DNA of 64,000 nt from Monodelphis domestica. Its lineage: Eukaryota > Chordata > Mammalia > Didelphimorphia > Didelphidae. How positions within the stretch are numbered: position 1 is the stretch's first letter; every line of letters starts with the position of its first letter. Below are positions 1-12,800 of this stretch, in pieces. The position numbers and the translations under genes are program-made. The DNA lies in NCBI RefSeq assembly GCF_027887165.1, contig NC_077229.1, forward strand, positions 374,900,570-374,964,569, in the 5' to 3' direction. The notes beneath the pieces are model-generated. The model made no database searches. It saw only the letters and a program-made list of their open reading frames with translations, and was not told where the DNA came from.

Positions 1-139
1 ATAGAACCATTATGCTTAAAAATACTTTTTTTTTACAAGATTCCCCCCCTCTTTCTGTTTTTAATTAGAGTAGGGGAATAGAATAGGGCTAGCCACAGTG
101 CTAGCAATTGTTTTGTTTTGTTTTATAAAGCAAATGTAA

Positions 140-326
140 GGGCTGCTGGGTGGATCAGTGGGTTGAGAGTCAGGCCCAGAGATGGGAGGTCCTAGGTTCA
201 AATCTGGCCTCATACACTTACTTCCCAGCTGTGTGACCCTGAGCAAGTCACTTAACCCCCATTGCCTAGCCCTTACCACTCTTCTGATTCTAAGTCAGAA
301 GGTAAGAAGTTAAAAAAACAACAACT
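140..326 (+). mobile_element. Marsupial tRNA-derived SINE
   Basis: The sequence has the SINE head (gctgctgggtggatcagtg), the B-box-like ggttcaaatctggcctc and the terminal body ending in setagged A-rich sequence. A short direct repeat, aatgtaa, flanks it at 133-139 and 327-333 and is the likely target-site duplication. The copy lacks part of the 'ccttggagccaatacacag' segment near its 3' end. It depends on L1 machinery for mobility and has no coding potential. Confidence 0.85.
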
Positions 327-333
327 AATGTAA

Positions 334-3239
334 CATTTTTAAAAATGCACAGAAGGGAACAACATGACTTTTAAAATGAAAACAGGTAAGCAAATTAATT
401 TTGAAAGTAAGATATAGGATTTTATATACACATATATTTAAAGAAAAAGTAAAGATTTATTTTTGTGATGTAATATATGTAAATTTTCTTTTTTGGTGAT
501 TACATTCAGAATATTTTTTAAAGGAAACTATGGGAGGTCCTGGAAATATAAAGAGAAAATTGAGAGAGCCTCTATACTCCCAGAGTTGACATTTTCTTCT
601 TTTAATATTATGTCAACATCATAAATATTTTACAACTTAGATAAAATCCAAACATCTAACTGCAACATAATATTCCAGATCAACTCATATAATAAAATTA
701 TTCAGGTACTTTACTTCTTTTTTCTCTTCCTTTTATTCTCATTTACTTACATAGATAAATCATCAAATTTATCACCAAATAATTGAACCTTGTTTGAGAG
801 AGACCTCAGAGGCTATCTAGTCCCATTCCAAACTAAAATAGAGGTATCATCGGTCATATTTCTAATGCTGAATCCTACCTTGACTCTTAGACAATATAGA
901 ATGCATTTGTTCAATAGTGTATTGGGCAGCCCCTTTCAGTGGCACTTTATATAGATGGTTATAGTTCTGGGAAGTAGGGGAAAGTCTGACTTATTGATGA
1001 GTTTCTAGTCCCTAACATCTCTGTCGTGGTTCCTTCATCACAGAGTAATTATGAGGAACAAGGGAGATAATTTCTGGAAAAAAAATATAGTTCTTAAAGT
1101 GTTAGACAAATTTAAGGTATCTTTGATATTTATTTCTCCAGGAGTCCTACAGAGCAACAGCCTAAAGGATCCGAAAGGAAAAAAAAAGATATGGCAGACG
1201 CTGAGAAATATGCACTGCTGAACATTGGGCACTTGTCTTGAGATGTGCTTTGTGGTGGGTCTGATAGAGTTTTTCAGGAATTGGTGAGCTTTGTGAGGAA
1301 TCTTGTGGCCTATATTCTTTCGAGGTTAGCCCATGCAGCACTCGATTAAGAAAGGAACACTATTTAGAAAATCTCTTTTTCTTGTGGAATAGCCATTAAG
1401 AGCCTCAAGCAAAAAGAGCCCTTTTGTCCTCTGTGAGTGACTTCAAAATGAACTGCCTTACCCAGCCCAGGCCCTGAAAACCTACAATCCCCTGCCTGCC
1501 CCTTTCCAGTTTGCCTTTCAGATAGGGGATCATCGAGTTGTACTAACACCTGTTTTTCTGAAGGGGAAAAAAAAAAAGCCTTTTACACCAGTTCTATTAA
1601 TTGAAAGGATCTCCACTTACAGAAGTGGTAAAAGTATTCAAGGTCAAAAATAGACAAGCTACACACCTTGCCAACACAAGTCCCCCAACTCTGCCCAGTT
1701 GCATTTGAAATTGAGCCAAAACTGTGAAGGAAAAAAGATCCACTTTTGAGAACTTAATGAGGGCAATTTGTCAACAATTTCACACACCATTTGCCTAGAA
1801 TCTTTGAACAGAGTGCTTCCCCAATGTATCTTTTCCCCAAGTGAACACTAGGTTGTCTGCATTTTAGTGATTCATTAATCATCTTTTTTCACTGAAATGG
1901 AGAGCCTGGGGATTATAGAATCTAGGAAGAAATGAAGTCTGGGGAAAATGAAAACACAGTGTCAAATGATCTTGAATGTCCATTGATATAGAATCCTGAT
2001 TTTACTGCCACTATTGGAAACTCCCCTCCCCCAAAAGAACTGTGAAATTAAGTTTCTTAGAAATACTAGGGCAATTTGTGACTTAACCTGATTGGGGGAA
2101 AGGCAGGACTCTTCGTATGGCTATAAACTCTTAAGATATCATGGATTCAATTTATGCTACAATTTTAAAAGTGCTACAATGAATATTAGAATACATACTT
2201 TACATTTTTTTGGTCCTTTACTTCTTTTAGGGATCTGTCTAGTGGTGGTAGAGTTAGGTCACGACGGGCAGTCACTTTTCTTGAATATTTTCAAAGTGGT
2301 AGGAAGAAAGAGGAAGAAGATTATATGGCAACATTCAAGAGGGAAAAATGGAGAAAGCCAGAGTTGGCATTCCTTGTGAGGATGGTTCTTTCAAAAACAT
2401 GAAACTCTTTGCAAATGACTCTACTTATCAAATAACCAACTTATAAACCCATTACTGTTGATTGTCAGCATATTTTTTTGGAATCCATATGCCTGAGGGA
2501 CAAGTGGATGGAAAGTAATTAATAAGACCAAGAATGAGGTTTACTGAGTGTAACTGATACCGTTTGTAAATCTGGGACTAATAAAGGATTGTACCAATTG
2601 AGTGGAGGGCCCGCAGATGTTTTTGCTATTTTAGTAGAGGGAAGACCTAGTGAGTGAAATATTGTGTACCAACTGTTAAAAAAATTCAGAACATTTGGTG
2701 GTGCAATGTGTAACTACAAAAAAAGTGGTATGGCTACATTTTCTGTTATTTTGCAATGTCAGGAACAACTTTAAAAACTGACATTTAGGCCACATCTTAG
2801 ACTTATAATGGCCGTGTCTACAATGCCAAATAAAGGTTATGTCCATAAGGCAAAGTGAAATGGAGATTTGAGCAAAGTTGAGGATAATTATGACTGCTAG
2901 AAAACATTACTCTGGAAAAATCTTGATGATGAGTGAGTAAATATGTGGAGGATGTGGGGAAAGATAGGGCCAAATCAGCAACATAATTTTCTCACTCTCC
3001 ACTTAATGCTTTCAGTGCAGTCACTGTCAAACTATGACAGTAGTCATATGTGCTAAGTAATTTACATGGGACACTTTTGATCAGTGTCGCCATATTGTTT
3101 TCTCAAGGTAAATCCAAACCCAAGCTTTAAATGAATTCTACCAATGACTTCTAAATTAAATTGAGGTTGTTTTTATTAGAAACATGGTTTTCCTTGATAT
3201 TACTAAGAGGCCATTGAAATAGTTCTTGATTGACAGGTG
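334..3239. other. Unassigned sequence, no gene seen
   Basis: No open reading frame here looks like a gene. Around 785-835 there is a relic of an old dispersed repeat (gagacctcagaggctatctagtcc). The rest is AT-rich and not recognised. Nothing resembling a promoter, exon with good splice sites or RNA gene was identified. Confidence 0.4.
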
Positions 3240-3535
3240 AGGCATCTAGATGATTCAGTGGCGACAGCTAGTTAGGAAGTTTTGGTTAGGAAGATTTGGT
3301 TTCAAATCAAGTCTTAGAAGCTTACTAGCTGTGTGACCCTGAGCTTAACTTGCCAGCCTCAGTTTCCAATAATAATAATAAAATGATAATAATAATAATA
3401 ATAATAATATCCTTCTCCAATAATACTACCACTTACATCCTTGGGTTGTTGTGAGAATTAAATGAGACAATATTTGTAAAGCATTTTTTAAATATTAGCA
3501 CACTATATAAATGGCATCATTATTGTTAATAATAG
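3240..3535 (+). mobile_element. MIR SINE with embedded AAT microsatellite
   Basis: MIR core features are visible in plus orientation: tactagctgtgtgaccctgag, then cctcagtttcc, then gttgttgtgagaattaaatgag and the tgtaaagca 3' segment. An AAT/ATA trinucleotide run of roughly 45 bp (about 3367-3410) has expanded inside the element, where the MIR consensus has its ataataata stretch. Confidence 0.75.
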
Positions 3536-3964
3536 TAGTAGTAGTAAATTAGAAGTAGTAGTATTGATATTTTAGAGGATAGATGTGGCAATTTGGCAAT
3601 TTGCTTTTGGAAGTGCCCTACCCACTATGGGTAGGGTGTGGAAGTATAATTATAATGTAGATGGGTACATATAATTTTGGCTATTTCAGTATGGAAATTT
3701 GTTTTTGCAAGATTTCATTGTATTTGTAATGAAGGTTTTATTTATTTTTTATTGTTCTATTGGGGACATTGGGAAGGAAAAATAATGAGCGCTTGTGAAA
3801 TTACATATATGTGTATATATGCAAATATGCATATCAATCTATATATTAATATCTACTTATATTTATAAATGTGGAAATAACTGGTAAAGCATTTTTCTTT
3901 AGGAAACTCTTCAAATGTTGTTTACTAATGATTGAAATATTTCTCTTTTAAAAATTATGTGCTT

Positions 3965-4165
3965 GGGAAGCAGCTAGTTAGCTCAGTGAATTGAGAGCCA
4001 GTCCTAGAGACAGGAGGTCCTAGGTTCAAATCTGGCCTCAGTCACTTCCTAGCTGTGTGACCCTGGGCAAGTCACTTAATCCCCATTGCTTAGCCCTTAC
4101 TACTCTTCTGCCTTGGAACCAATGCACAGTACTGATTCCAAGACGGAAGGTCAGGGTTTAAAAAA
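3965..4165 (+). mobile_element. Marsupial tRNA-derived SINE
   Basis: A full-length copy with head gcagctagttagctcagtg, B-box region ggttcaaatctggcctcag, body and A-tail. Direct repeats aaattatgtgctt (3952-3964) and aaattagatgctt (4166-4178) flank it with two differences, as expected for an L1-mediated insertion. Confidence 0.9.
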
Positions 4166-4178
4166 AAATTAGATGCTT

Positions 4179-5484
4179 GCTGCATGGCTTTCAAAAGATC
4201 TTTGTTTCCTCTTGTAAGTATTTTTAACGTGACATGTTTATCTCCACAAAGTCTTGCTTCTGTGTTGTTTTGTTGTATGAAGAGAACTCTGGGTCAGGAA
4301 GTTTTAAAGACACAGAGAATTTCAGTTGCCTAGGTTAACCCCTACCACATCATAGGCCAATGCAGGACGTCTGCAGATATTCCTGTTCTAACTCCTATAA
4401 ATAGTTCCTCTTCATCTTCCATGGGAGTGACACCATTTTTGGTCATTTATATATGTGCCAAACATCTTTTGCAATAGGATTGGATTACATTGGTGGTGTC
4501 AATTCAGAAATTTATCTCTCCCAAGGCAGAATGTTTTGAAAACCTCAAATTAACATTATCTATATTGTATTTTTATTCATTTTGTTAAATTCACATACAT
4601 TCTAACCTTGTCTGGGGTGTACTAGGTAGTTTTATGGGCTGAATGTGGCTCATAGCATCACGTTTGACCCTTCTGAACTAGATGAAAACTAAGTATCCTT
4701 CCAGATCAAAATCAATAGTCCTGTAGGTCTCTGAATCCATGAAACATTGAAAAATATAAAACCATCTTCAATCATTTTCAGTAGCTTTTTGATTCCTTGG
4801 TGTGAAGTTCCAAGACTCACACAGTTTTTAGACTATAAACATCAACTTAGCTATTGGTTATGAACAATTTGAAATCCTTATCCAATATCCAATGTGGTGA
4901 AATAATACTGGAGGAATTGAATCATATCAATTGTGGCTTTCTCAATTGAAAGAATATTTATATAATATTCTTAGAGAGACAAATAAAGGGCCATATGTCT
5001 GAAGCTAGAAAAGACCTTTGAGATCATGGAATGGAATGGAATATAAATTCAGTTCCTAAGACATCAAGTTCAATACTGTTTCCATCACAACATTTTCCCT
5101 CCCCTATTGGTAAAATTGACTTTAGTATGCATCCTAAATGAACAAGAAATAAAATTTCATGAGATATATGGCTATCTTCTATTGCAATGTTCATGACCGG
5201 CATTTGTAAAAAGCCTGCCTTAAACATACTTGCAGATTATAGGTTGTCATTTCTTGGAAAGGATGAAGAGGTAGAAGAGCTCTATGAATAGATCAATAAG
5301 GCTTCCCTAATAGCAATCAACATCTAATTTAATACTCAACAATTACAATGCAAAGGTGTAATATGTAAGGTGTAATACAATGTAAAGGTGAAATAAGTGA
5401 GTTTGGTGTAAAAATGTGATTTAACTGTAAGAGATGAGTGAAGTCAAAGGACTATAGATTGTATACTCCAAAGTTTCATGCCGG
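4179..5484. other. Unassigned sequence, no gene seen
   Basis: AT-rich sequence with only short incidental open frames. No repeat family, splice-competent exon or RNA gene was recognised. Confidence 0.35.
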
Positions 5485-5610
5485 TCAGTCAATCAATAAA
5501 CATTTATTAAGTACCTACTATGTACAAATAATTGTGCTAAGTACTACGGAAACAAAAAGAGGTAAAAGATCTTGCCTGCAAGGAGCTCATAATGGAATGT
5601 CTATAAATCA
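5485..5610 (+). mobile_element. Ancient interspersed repeat fragment (MAR1/CORE-like)
   Basis: The text 'aacatttattaagtacctactatgt...gtgctaagtac...caaggagctca' matches the common start of an old mammalian dispersed repeat. The same signature recurs at about 34805. The family name is from memory and uncertain. Confidence 0.5.
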
Positions 5611-6209
5611 TAAAGACTTTCTTAGAAAAAAAGAATTACAAAGACAGTGGGCAGAGAAAGTACCAAATAACATCACAAAAATAAAACTAGTTATATTTCA
5701 TTGGAAACGTCACTCTTCAGTCTTTGTATACTCTTTATATGCCACTGACATGTTAAAGAAAAGATTAGAATGAAAAAAGGAGAAAAAAATGAGAAAATAT
5801 AATGCATGAATTAATAACATCTCCAACTTGATTTAAGTTATTCAGGTGTCCTCAAATGGGAAATGAATAGAGAAAAAGACATTGATATCAATTATGATAT
5901 TTTCAAAAGAAAGTTAAATCCAATCAATTGCTATAATATGGAAAAGGGCAGGGGAGCTTTAACACTACATTTGTCAACAAATATTTGATTTAACTGCCAA
6001 GAAGAAGGATCAAGAGACTAGACAATATGGTTTTGGACAGGAACATGTTTGTAAAATAATACAGAAGATGGCAAAAAGATTATGAATATGAGTGTATTTC
6101 ATAAATAAGCTGAATTTACCCTTAGAGTAGAATGGGTAATTTCTTATGCCATTGCCCAAACTTGTTCACTTGTGTTTCATAAAATATATATTTCCATGTG
6201 TAGTCAGGG
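5611..6209. other. Unassigned sequence, no gene seen
   Basis: AT-rich. The open frame at 5438-5773 runs out of the repeat fragment and shows no domain or composition typical of a protein. No gene is supported. Confidence 0.35.
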
Positions 6210-6232
6210 ATATATATATATATGTATATGTG

Positions 6233-6282
<50 letters not shown>
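6210..6282. repeat. TA/TG dinucleotide microsatellite
   Basis: A (TA)n-rich lead of about 30 bp is followed by about 40 bp of uninterrupted (TG)n. The minus-strand open frame across it (poly His-Thr) is an artefact of the repeat. Confidence 0.95.
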
Positions 6283-6283
<1 letters not shown>

Positions 6284-6524
6284 TACCATTGCCAGGTTCA
6301 AAATAGAAATATTTTATAACACAAGTCAGAATTGCAGAAGACTGAACATTAAACCTTGCCCACAAATTTGGAGAAAATGCTGACATAAAATTAAATTAGA
6401 AATTTGATCATTTTATACTACATTAATAAAAATATCTGAGGTTTTGATTTCTGTTCCTGCTGTTGCTTGTAGCTCTCCTTTTTCCTGAATCTGATGTTTC
6501 AAAGGAAATGTTATTAAAGACACA

Positions 6525-6670
6525 CAACCATAGAATCCTAGGATGAGAGTTGGAAGGGACCTTGGAAGTCATCAAGTCCAATCATCTCATTTAACAAATG
6601 AAGAAAACAAAGTACAGAGAAGTTGTAACATTCCTAGGGACAATAAATGCAGATATGTTTTAGGCTGGAT
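6525..6670 (+). mobile_element. Ancient dispersed repeat relic
   Basis: The phrase 'agttggaagggaccttggaagtcatc' split over this segment, then 'tcatttaacaaatgaagaaaac', is a signature shared with weaker copies near 785, 26880 and 63400 in this window. I cannot name the family. Confidence 0.45.
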
Positions 6671-6724
6671 TCAAAACTCTTATTTTCCTGACTAGAAAAT
6701 TTTAGTACTTTTCCCACTTTTTCA

Positions 6725-6774
6725 TGTATGTATGCATGTATGTATGTATGTGTGTATGTATGTATGTATGTATG

Positions 6775-6840
<66 letters not shown>

Positions 6841-6841
6841 C
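6725..6841. repeat. Compound tetranucleotide microsatellite (GTAT)n-(CTAT)n
   Basis: About 52 bp of GTAT units (with two variant units) switch at about 6777 to about 65 bp of uninterrupted CTAT units. A plus-strand frame reading Met-Tyr-Val-Cys and then Tyr-Leu-Ser-Ile repeats is a by-product of the repeat. Confidence 0.97.
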
Positions 6842-7274
6842 AGGTTGATACTGAAGCCCAGGGAGGTTCAATGCAACAGATAAGGCACGAATTATTAAAA
6901 GAAAATTTGTTTTGAAGAATTATATTCACTGATGCTCTGATGATGAGACAATCAGGGTATTTCATTGAATTACTTTTAAAAATATAAATTTTTTTAGTGA
7001 TATCCATAGCTTTAAGAAAAGAGATCAGTTTAACAATCCCACCAGAAAAAAATGGATGACATCTGCAGTTCCAGATGTGTCTGTGTGTGAACATGCATGT
7101 GCATCCATATGTGTATCATTCAAATCATGTTTTTGGCATCTCATAGCTCAACTCTATCACTCCCTTCTCCCAAACCATGACCCCACACATGACCTATTGT
7201 TTAGGAAAAGTCTGAATTTTTAAATCAGTTTATGATTGTTAAGGCAAAGTTTTGTCCACAGCTTAAGACTACTT

Positions 7275-8275
7275 AAAAATTCCTTATGTAGGTAAATAAG
7301 AAAAAGAGAAGAATGTGAAGGATGGTGACCTAGGAGTACCCAATCTTAGACTGTACTCTAAAGCAGTAATCCTCAAAGCAATCTGGTACTGACTAAGACA
7401 GAGAAGGGTGGACTATGGAACAGAACAGGGGTAAATGACCTCAGCAATCTAGTATTTGATAGACCCAAAGGTCCCACCTTTGGGGATAAGAAATCAACAT
7501 TTGACAAGAACTGCTAGGAAAATTGGAAAATAGTATGGCAAAAATTAGGTTTAGATCTATATCTCATACCCTATACCAACTTCAAAATGGGTATATGATT
7601 TAAACATAAAGTGTGATATTATAAGTAAATTAAGGGAACATAGAATAGTTTGCCTGTCAGATTTATGGAAAAGGGAAGAATTTATGACCAAACAAGAGAT
7701 GCAGAATATTACAAGAGGTAAAAGGAATAATTTTGATTATATTAAATTAAAAAAAAATTTTGGTACTAACAAAATCAATGCGTCCAAGATTAAAAGGGAG
7801 ACAACAAAATAGAAAAAAACATTTTTATGATCAATTTTTGTGATAAAGGTCTCATTTCTCAACTATATAAAGAACTAAGTCAAATTTAGAAGAATCCAAG
7901 TCATTGCCTAGTTGAAAAATGGTCAAAGGATATGAATAGGCAGTTTTCAAATGAAGAAATTAAAGCTATCAGTAATCATATAAAAATGTTCTAAATCCCT
8001 CTTGATTAGAGAAAAAGAAATTAAAACAACTCTGAGATAACACCCCATACCTATCAGGATGACCAATGTAACAGTAAAGGAAAATGATAAATGTTGGAGG
8101 GGATATGGCAAAATTGGGACACTAATACATTGTTGGTAGAATTGGGAACTGATCCAACCATTCTGGAAGGCAATTTGGAATTGTGCCCAATGGGCTATAA
8201 AAAGATGCATACCTTAATCCAGAAATACAATTACCAGAAATTCCCAGGATTACAATTCCTTTATCCCTTCCCTAT
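7275..8275 (+). mobile_element. L1 fragment, 3' part of ORF2
   Basis: The text follows the ORF2 C-terminal portion of marsupial L1, with the same order of phrases as the L1 at 9524-15965 read in reverse: 'aatctggtactgactaagacagag', 'caacatttgacaagaactgctagg', 'attgtgcccaatgggctataaa'. Stops and indels are frequent. It ends abruptly before the 3' UTR, next to a TA repeat. Confidence 0.8.
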
Positions 8276-8299
8276 ACCACAGAAGGCAACACTTGGCAA

Positions 8300-8347
8300 A
8301 TATATATATATATTATATATATATATATATAATATATATATATATAA
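8300..8347. repeat. TA dinucleotide microsatellite
   Basis: A 48-bp nearly pure (TA)n tract lies between a plus-strand L1 fragment and a minus-strand L1 3' end. It may have grown from A-tail sequence of the latter. Confidence 0.95.
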
Positions 8348-8695
8348 ATTATGTCTTTTTTTCTATTTATCAGTTCTTTCTCTGGAGATGGACATTCACA
8401 AGCCATTTTTCAAATATTGAGCTGTATATAATGTTCTCTTGGTTTTACTCATTTCATTTTTTATCATTTTATGTAGGTCTTTCCAATTTTTAAAAAATTA
8501 ATTTGTTCATTGTTTCTTATGGTATGTTAATATTCCATCACAATCACTTACCACAACTTGTCAGCCATTTTCTAATTAATATCAACACCCATCAATTTCT
8601 AGTTCTGTGTCACCACAAAGAGAGCTGCTATAAATATTTTGGAACATATTTCCTTGATCTGCTTGGGAAATAGACCAAGTGCTAGGCCTCTCAAT
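8348..8695 (-). mobile_element. L1 3' end fragment
   Basis: In reverse orientation this holds L1 3' UTR and ORF2 C-terminal sequence: 'agttctttctctggagatgg', 'ttctcttggttttactc', 'atattccatcacaatcac', 'gtcaccacaaagagagctgc'. It lies tail-to-tail with the 7275-8275 fragment. Confidence 0.75.
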
Positions 8696-9239
8696 TTTTT
8701 TGTTTAATTTCGTTATTTTGGAGATTTATTTCATTCTAATTAATTTCTATTATTCTTTTTAATTTCATCCCAAACCTGAAAAGATCATTGTTTTGGAGAT
8801 GGAAGAAATCTAAGAAATTACCTATATGTTATTTATAAATAAGGAGATTGAAACTGAACTATTTATGGTCAAATAATAAAATCCAAACTCCGTAGCTTGA
8901 CATTTGAGTTCCTTTGTAACATGCTGATAACTTCATTTTCTGGTTTTGTCTCCCAAGGAGAGATCTTTTGGGGGGTAATAGAGAGATTAGGTCATTATAT
9001 CTTGCCTACACTGGAAGTGCAACTCACAGCAGACAACAGATCCCTTCAAAACATGGAAATGTTGCCTTGCTGTGTTTCTGACTTGGGCCAGTTTCTTCCT
9101 CCTTAGGGAATCCTCTTCCCCATAACCCTTCCCCCCTCTCCCCTCCCCCGCAGGCCCCACCCCACCCCGCCATTCACACTCAGGATTGGTGAGGACTTTC
9201 CTCCTGCCACAGCTTAGAACTTCCCAGTTCTGCCTCCAC
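8696..9239. other. Unassigned sequence with a C-rich block
   Basis: No gene was identified. The stretch 9126-9168 has seven runs of three or more C on the plus strand, giving a G-quadruplex-compatible G-run series on the minus strand. It is locally far richer in GC than its surroundings. Confidence 0.5.
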
Positions 9240-9510
9240 TTAGCACCTCTAGTGAGATATTACTTTCATTAGAGGAGATCAAGGAAAGCTTCAGGGAAAA
9301 CATGGTACCTGGAAAGTTTTTGAAGGAATAAGAGGATTTTATGAAGCAGAATGAAAAGAAATTTCCACTGTTGTCATGGGAGATGGGGAAAGCAAAGGCA
9401 TAAAGATGGATGAAGAGACATTAAGCAGTGAAGTCAATGTGGTCCACTTTGGCTAGAACATAGGATAGATCAAGGGAAGTGTGAATTAAAGCAGGAAGAG
9501 CTGGATGTAG
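9240..9510 (+). mobile_element. Ancient dispersed repeat, central portion
   Basis: Phrases such as 'aaggaaagcttcagggaaaa', 'gatggggaaagcaaaggca' and 'agcaggaagagctgg' resemble the middle of the repeat that also appears at 34805-35640. It is cut at 9511 by the full-length L1 insertion. Confidence 0.35.
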
Positions 9511-9878
9511 ATTAAGGACTTCTTTTTTTTTTTTTAACATTATTTTATTTAGTTTTTCCAAACATTATTCACTGGAAACAAAGATCATTTTCTTTTCCTC
9601 CCCCCACCCCCTCCCACCACCTCTCCCATAGCTGACGCATGGTTCCACTGGGTATCACATGTGTTCTTGATTCGAACCGATTTCCATGTTGTTGGTATTT
9701 GCATTAGAGTGTTCATTTAGAGTCTCTCCTCAGTCATATCCCCTCCACCCCTGTAGTCAAGCAGTTGCTTTTCCTCGGTGTTTTTACTCCCACAGTTGAT
9801 CCTCTGCTTGTGGATAGTGTTTTTTAGATCCCTGCAGATTGTTCAGGGACATTGCATTGCCACTAATGGAGAAGTCCA

Positions 9879-12800
9879 TTACCTTCGATTGTACCACAGT
9901 GTATCAGTCTCTGTGTATAATGTTTTCCTGGTTCTGCTCCTTTCGCTCTGCATCACTTCCTGGAGGTTGTTCCAGTCTCCATGGAATTCCTCCACTTTAT
10001 TATTCCTTTTAGCACAATGGTATTCCATCACCAACATAGACCACAATTTGTTCAGCCATTCCCCCATTGAAGAGCATCCCCTCATTTTCCAATTTTTGGC
10101 CACCACAAAGAGCACAGCTACAAATATTTTTGTACAAGTCTTTTTCCTTACTATCTCTTTGGGTTACAAACCCAGCAGTGCTATGGCTGGATCAAAGGGC
10201 AGACAGTCTTTTATCGCCCTTTGGGCATACTTCCAAATTGCCCTCCAGAATGGTTGGATCAATTCACAACTCCACCAGCAATGAATTAGTGTCCCTACTG
10301 TGCCACATCCCCTCCAGCATTCATTTCTTTCCATAGCTATCATGTTAGCCAATCTGCTAGGTGTGAGGTGATAGCTAAGAGTTATTTTGATTTGCATCTC
10401 TCTGATTATAAGAGATGTAGAGCACTTTTTCATGTGCTTATTAATAGTTTTGATTTCTTTGGCTGAAAACTGCCTGTTCATGTCCCTTGTCCATATATCA
10501 ATTGGAGAATGGCTTGAATTTTTGTACAATTGATTTAGCTCTTTGTAAATTTGAGTAATTAAACCTTTGACAGAGGTTTTTATGAAGATTGCTTCCCAAT
10601 TTGTTGCTTTCCTTATGATTTTAGTTATATTGGTTTTGTTTCTACAAAAACTTTTTAATTTGATGTATTCCAAATTATTTATTTTGCATTTTGTGACTCT
10701 TTCTAAGTCTTGCTAGGTTTTAAAATCTTTCCCTTCCCAAAGGTCTGACATGTATACTATTCTGTGTTCGCCTAATTTTCTTATAGTTTCCTTCTTTATG
10801 TTCAAGTCATTCACCCATTTTAAATTTATCTTGGTGTAGGGGGTGAAGTGTTAATCTAAACCTAATCTTTCCCACACTGTCCTCCAATTTTCCCAGCAGT
10901 TTTTATGAAATAGTGGATTTTTGTCCCAAAAGCTGGGTTCTCTGGGCTTGTTGTATACTGTCCTGCTGAGGTCACTTACCCCAAGTATATTCCACTGATC
11001 CTCCTTTCTATCTCTTAGCCAGTAGCAAATTGTTTTGATGACCGCTGCTTTATAATATAGTCTGAGATCTGGGTCTGCAAGGCCCCCTTCCTTTGTATTT
11101 TTTTTCATTATTTCCCTGGATATCCTTGATCCTTTGTTCTTCCAAATGAACTTTGTTATGGTTTTTTCTAAATCAGTAAAAAGGTTTTTTGGAAGTTCAA
11201 TGGGTATGGCACTAAATAGATAAATGAGTTTGGGTAGGATGTTCATTTTTATTATATTGGTTTGTCCTACCCATGAGCAGTTAATGTTTTTCCAATTGTT
11301 CAAGTCTATTTTTAGTTGTGTGGAGAGTGTTTTGTAGTTGTGTTCATATAGTTCCTGTGTTTGTCTTGGGAGATAAATTCCTAGGTATTTTATTTTGTCT
11401 AAAGTGATTTTGAATGGGATTTCCTTTTTTTTTGTTCTTCCTGCTGAGCTGTGTTGGAAATATATAGAAATGCTGATGACTTATGTAGGTTTATTTTGTA
11501 TCCTGCAACTTTGCTAAAGTTGTTGATTATTTCAATTAGCTTTTTGGTTGAATCTCTAGGATTCTTTAAGTAGACCATCATGTCATCCACAAAGAGTGAT
11601 AACTTGGTCTCCTCCTTGCCTATTTTAATGCCTCCAATTTCTTTTTCTTCTTTAATTGCTACTGCTAGTGTTTCTAGTACAATGTCAAATAATAGAGGTG
11701 ATAATGGGCATCCTTGTTTCACTCCTGATCTTATTGGGAATACATCTAGTTTATCCCCATTGCAGATGATATTAGTTGATGGTTTTAGATATATACTGTT
11801 TATTATTTTTAGGAATGACCCTTCTATTCCTATGCTTTCCAATGTTTTTAATAGGAATGCGTGTTGTATTTTATCAAAGGCTTTTCCTGCATCTATTGAA
11901 ATAATGATGTGATTTTTATTGGTTTGCTTGTTGATGTGGTCAATTATGTGGATGGTTTTCCTATTATTGAACCAGTCCTGCATCCCTGGTATAAATCCTA
12001 CTTGATCATGGTGGATGACCCTTCTGATCACTTGCTGGAGTCTTTTTGCTAGTATCCTATTTAAGATTTGTGCATCTATATTCATTAGGGAGATTGGTCT
12101 ATAATTTTCTTTCTCCATTTTTGGTCTACCTGGCTTTGGAATCAGTATCATGTTTGTGTCATGAAAAGAGTTTGGTAGAACTCCCTCTTGGCTTATTATG
12201 TCAAATAGTTTGTATAGTATTGGGGTTAGCTGTTCTTTGAATGTTTGATAGAATTCACTGGTGAATCCATCAGGCCCTGGGGATTTTTTCTTAGGAAGTT
12301 CTTTGATGGCCTGTTGGATTTCTGTTTCTGATATGGGATTATTTAAGAAATCTATTTCCTCTTCTGTTAGTCTAGGCAATTTATATTTTTGTAAATATTC
12401 ATCCATATCACCTTGGTTGGTATATTTATTGCCATATAGTTGGGCAAAGTAGTTTATAATGATTGCCTTAATTTCCTCTTCGTTGGAGGTGAGGCCCCCC
12501 TTTTCATCCTTGATGCTGTTAATTTGCCTTTCTTCTTTCCTTTTTTAAAATTAGAATGACCAGTGCTTTGTCTATTTTGTCTGTTTTTTTCAAAGTACCA
12601 GCTTCTACGCGTGTTTATTTGTTTAATAGTTCTATCACTTTTGATTTTATTAATTTCTCCCTTAATTTTTAGGATCTCTAGTTTGGTTTTCTTCTTGGGG
12701 TTCTTAATTTGTTCATTCTCAAGTTTTTTGATTTGCATTTCCAATTCATTGATCTCTGCCCTCCCTAACTTGTTAATATATGCACTCATGGATATGAATT

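Noticed and set aside
6724..6915. Plus-strand frame with Tyr-Leu-Ser-Ile repeats
   Set aside because: It is generated by the tetranucleotide microsatellite.
7275..8695. Twin-priming inversion of a single L1
   Set aside because: In twin priming the inverted 5' part lies on the 5' side of the 3' part. Here the plus piece lies beyond the tail end of the minus piece, so two events fit better.
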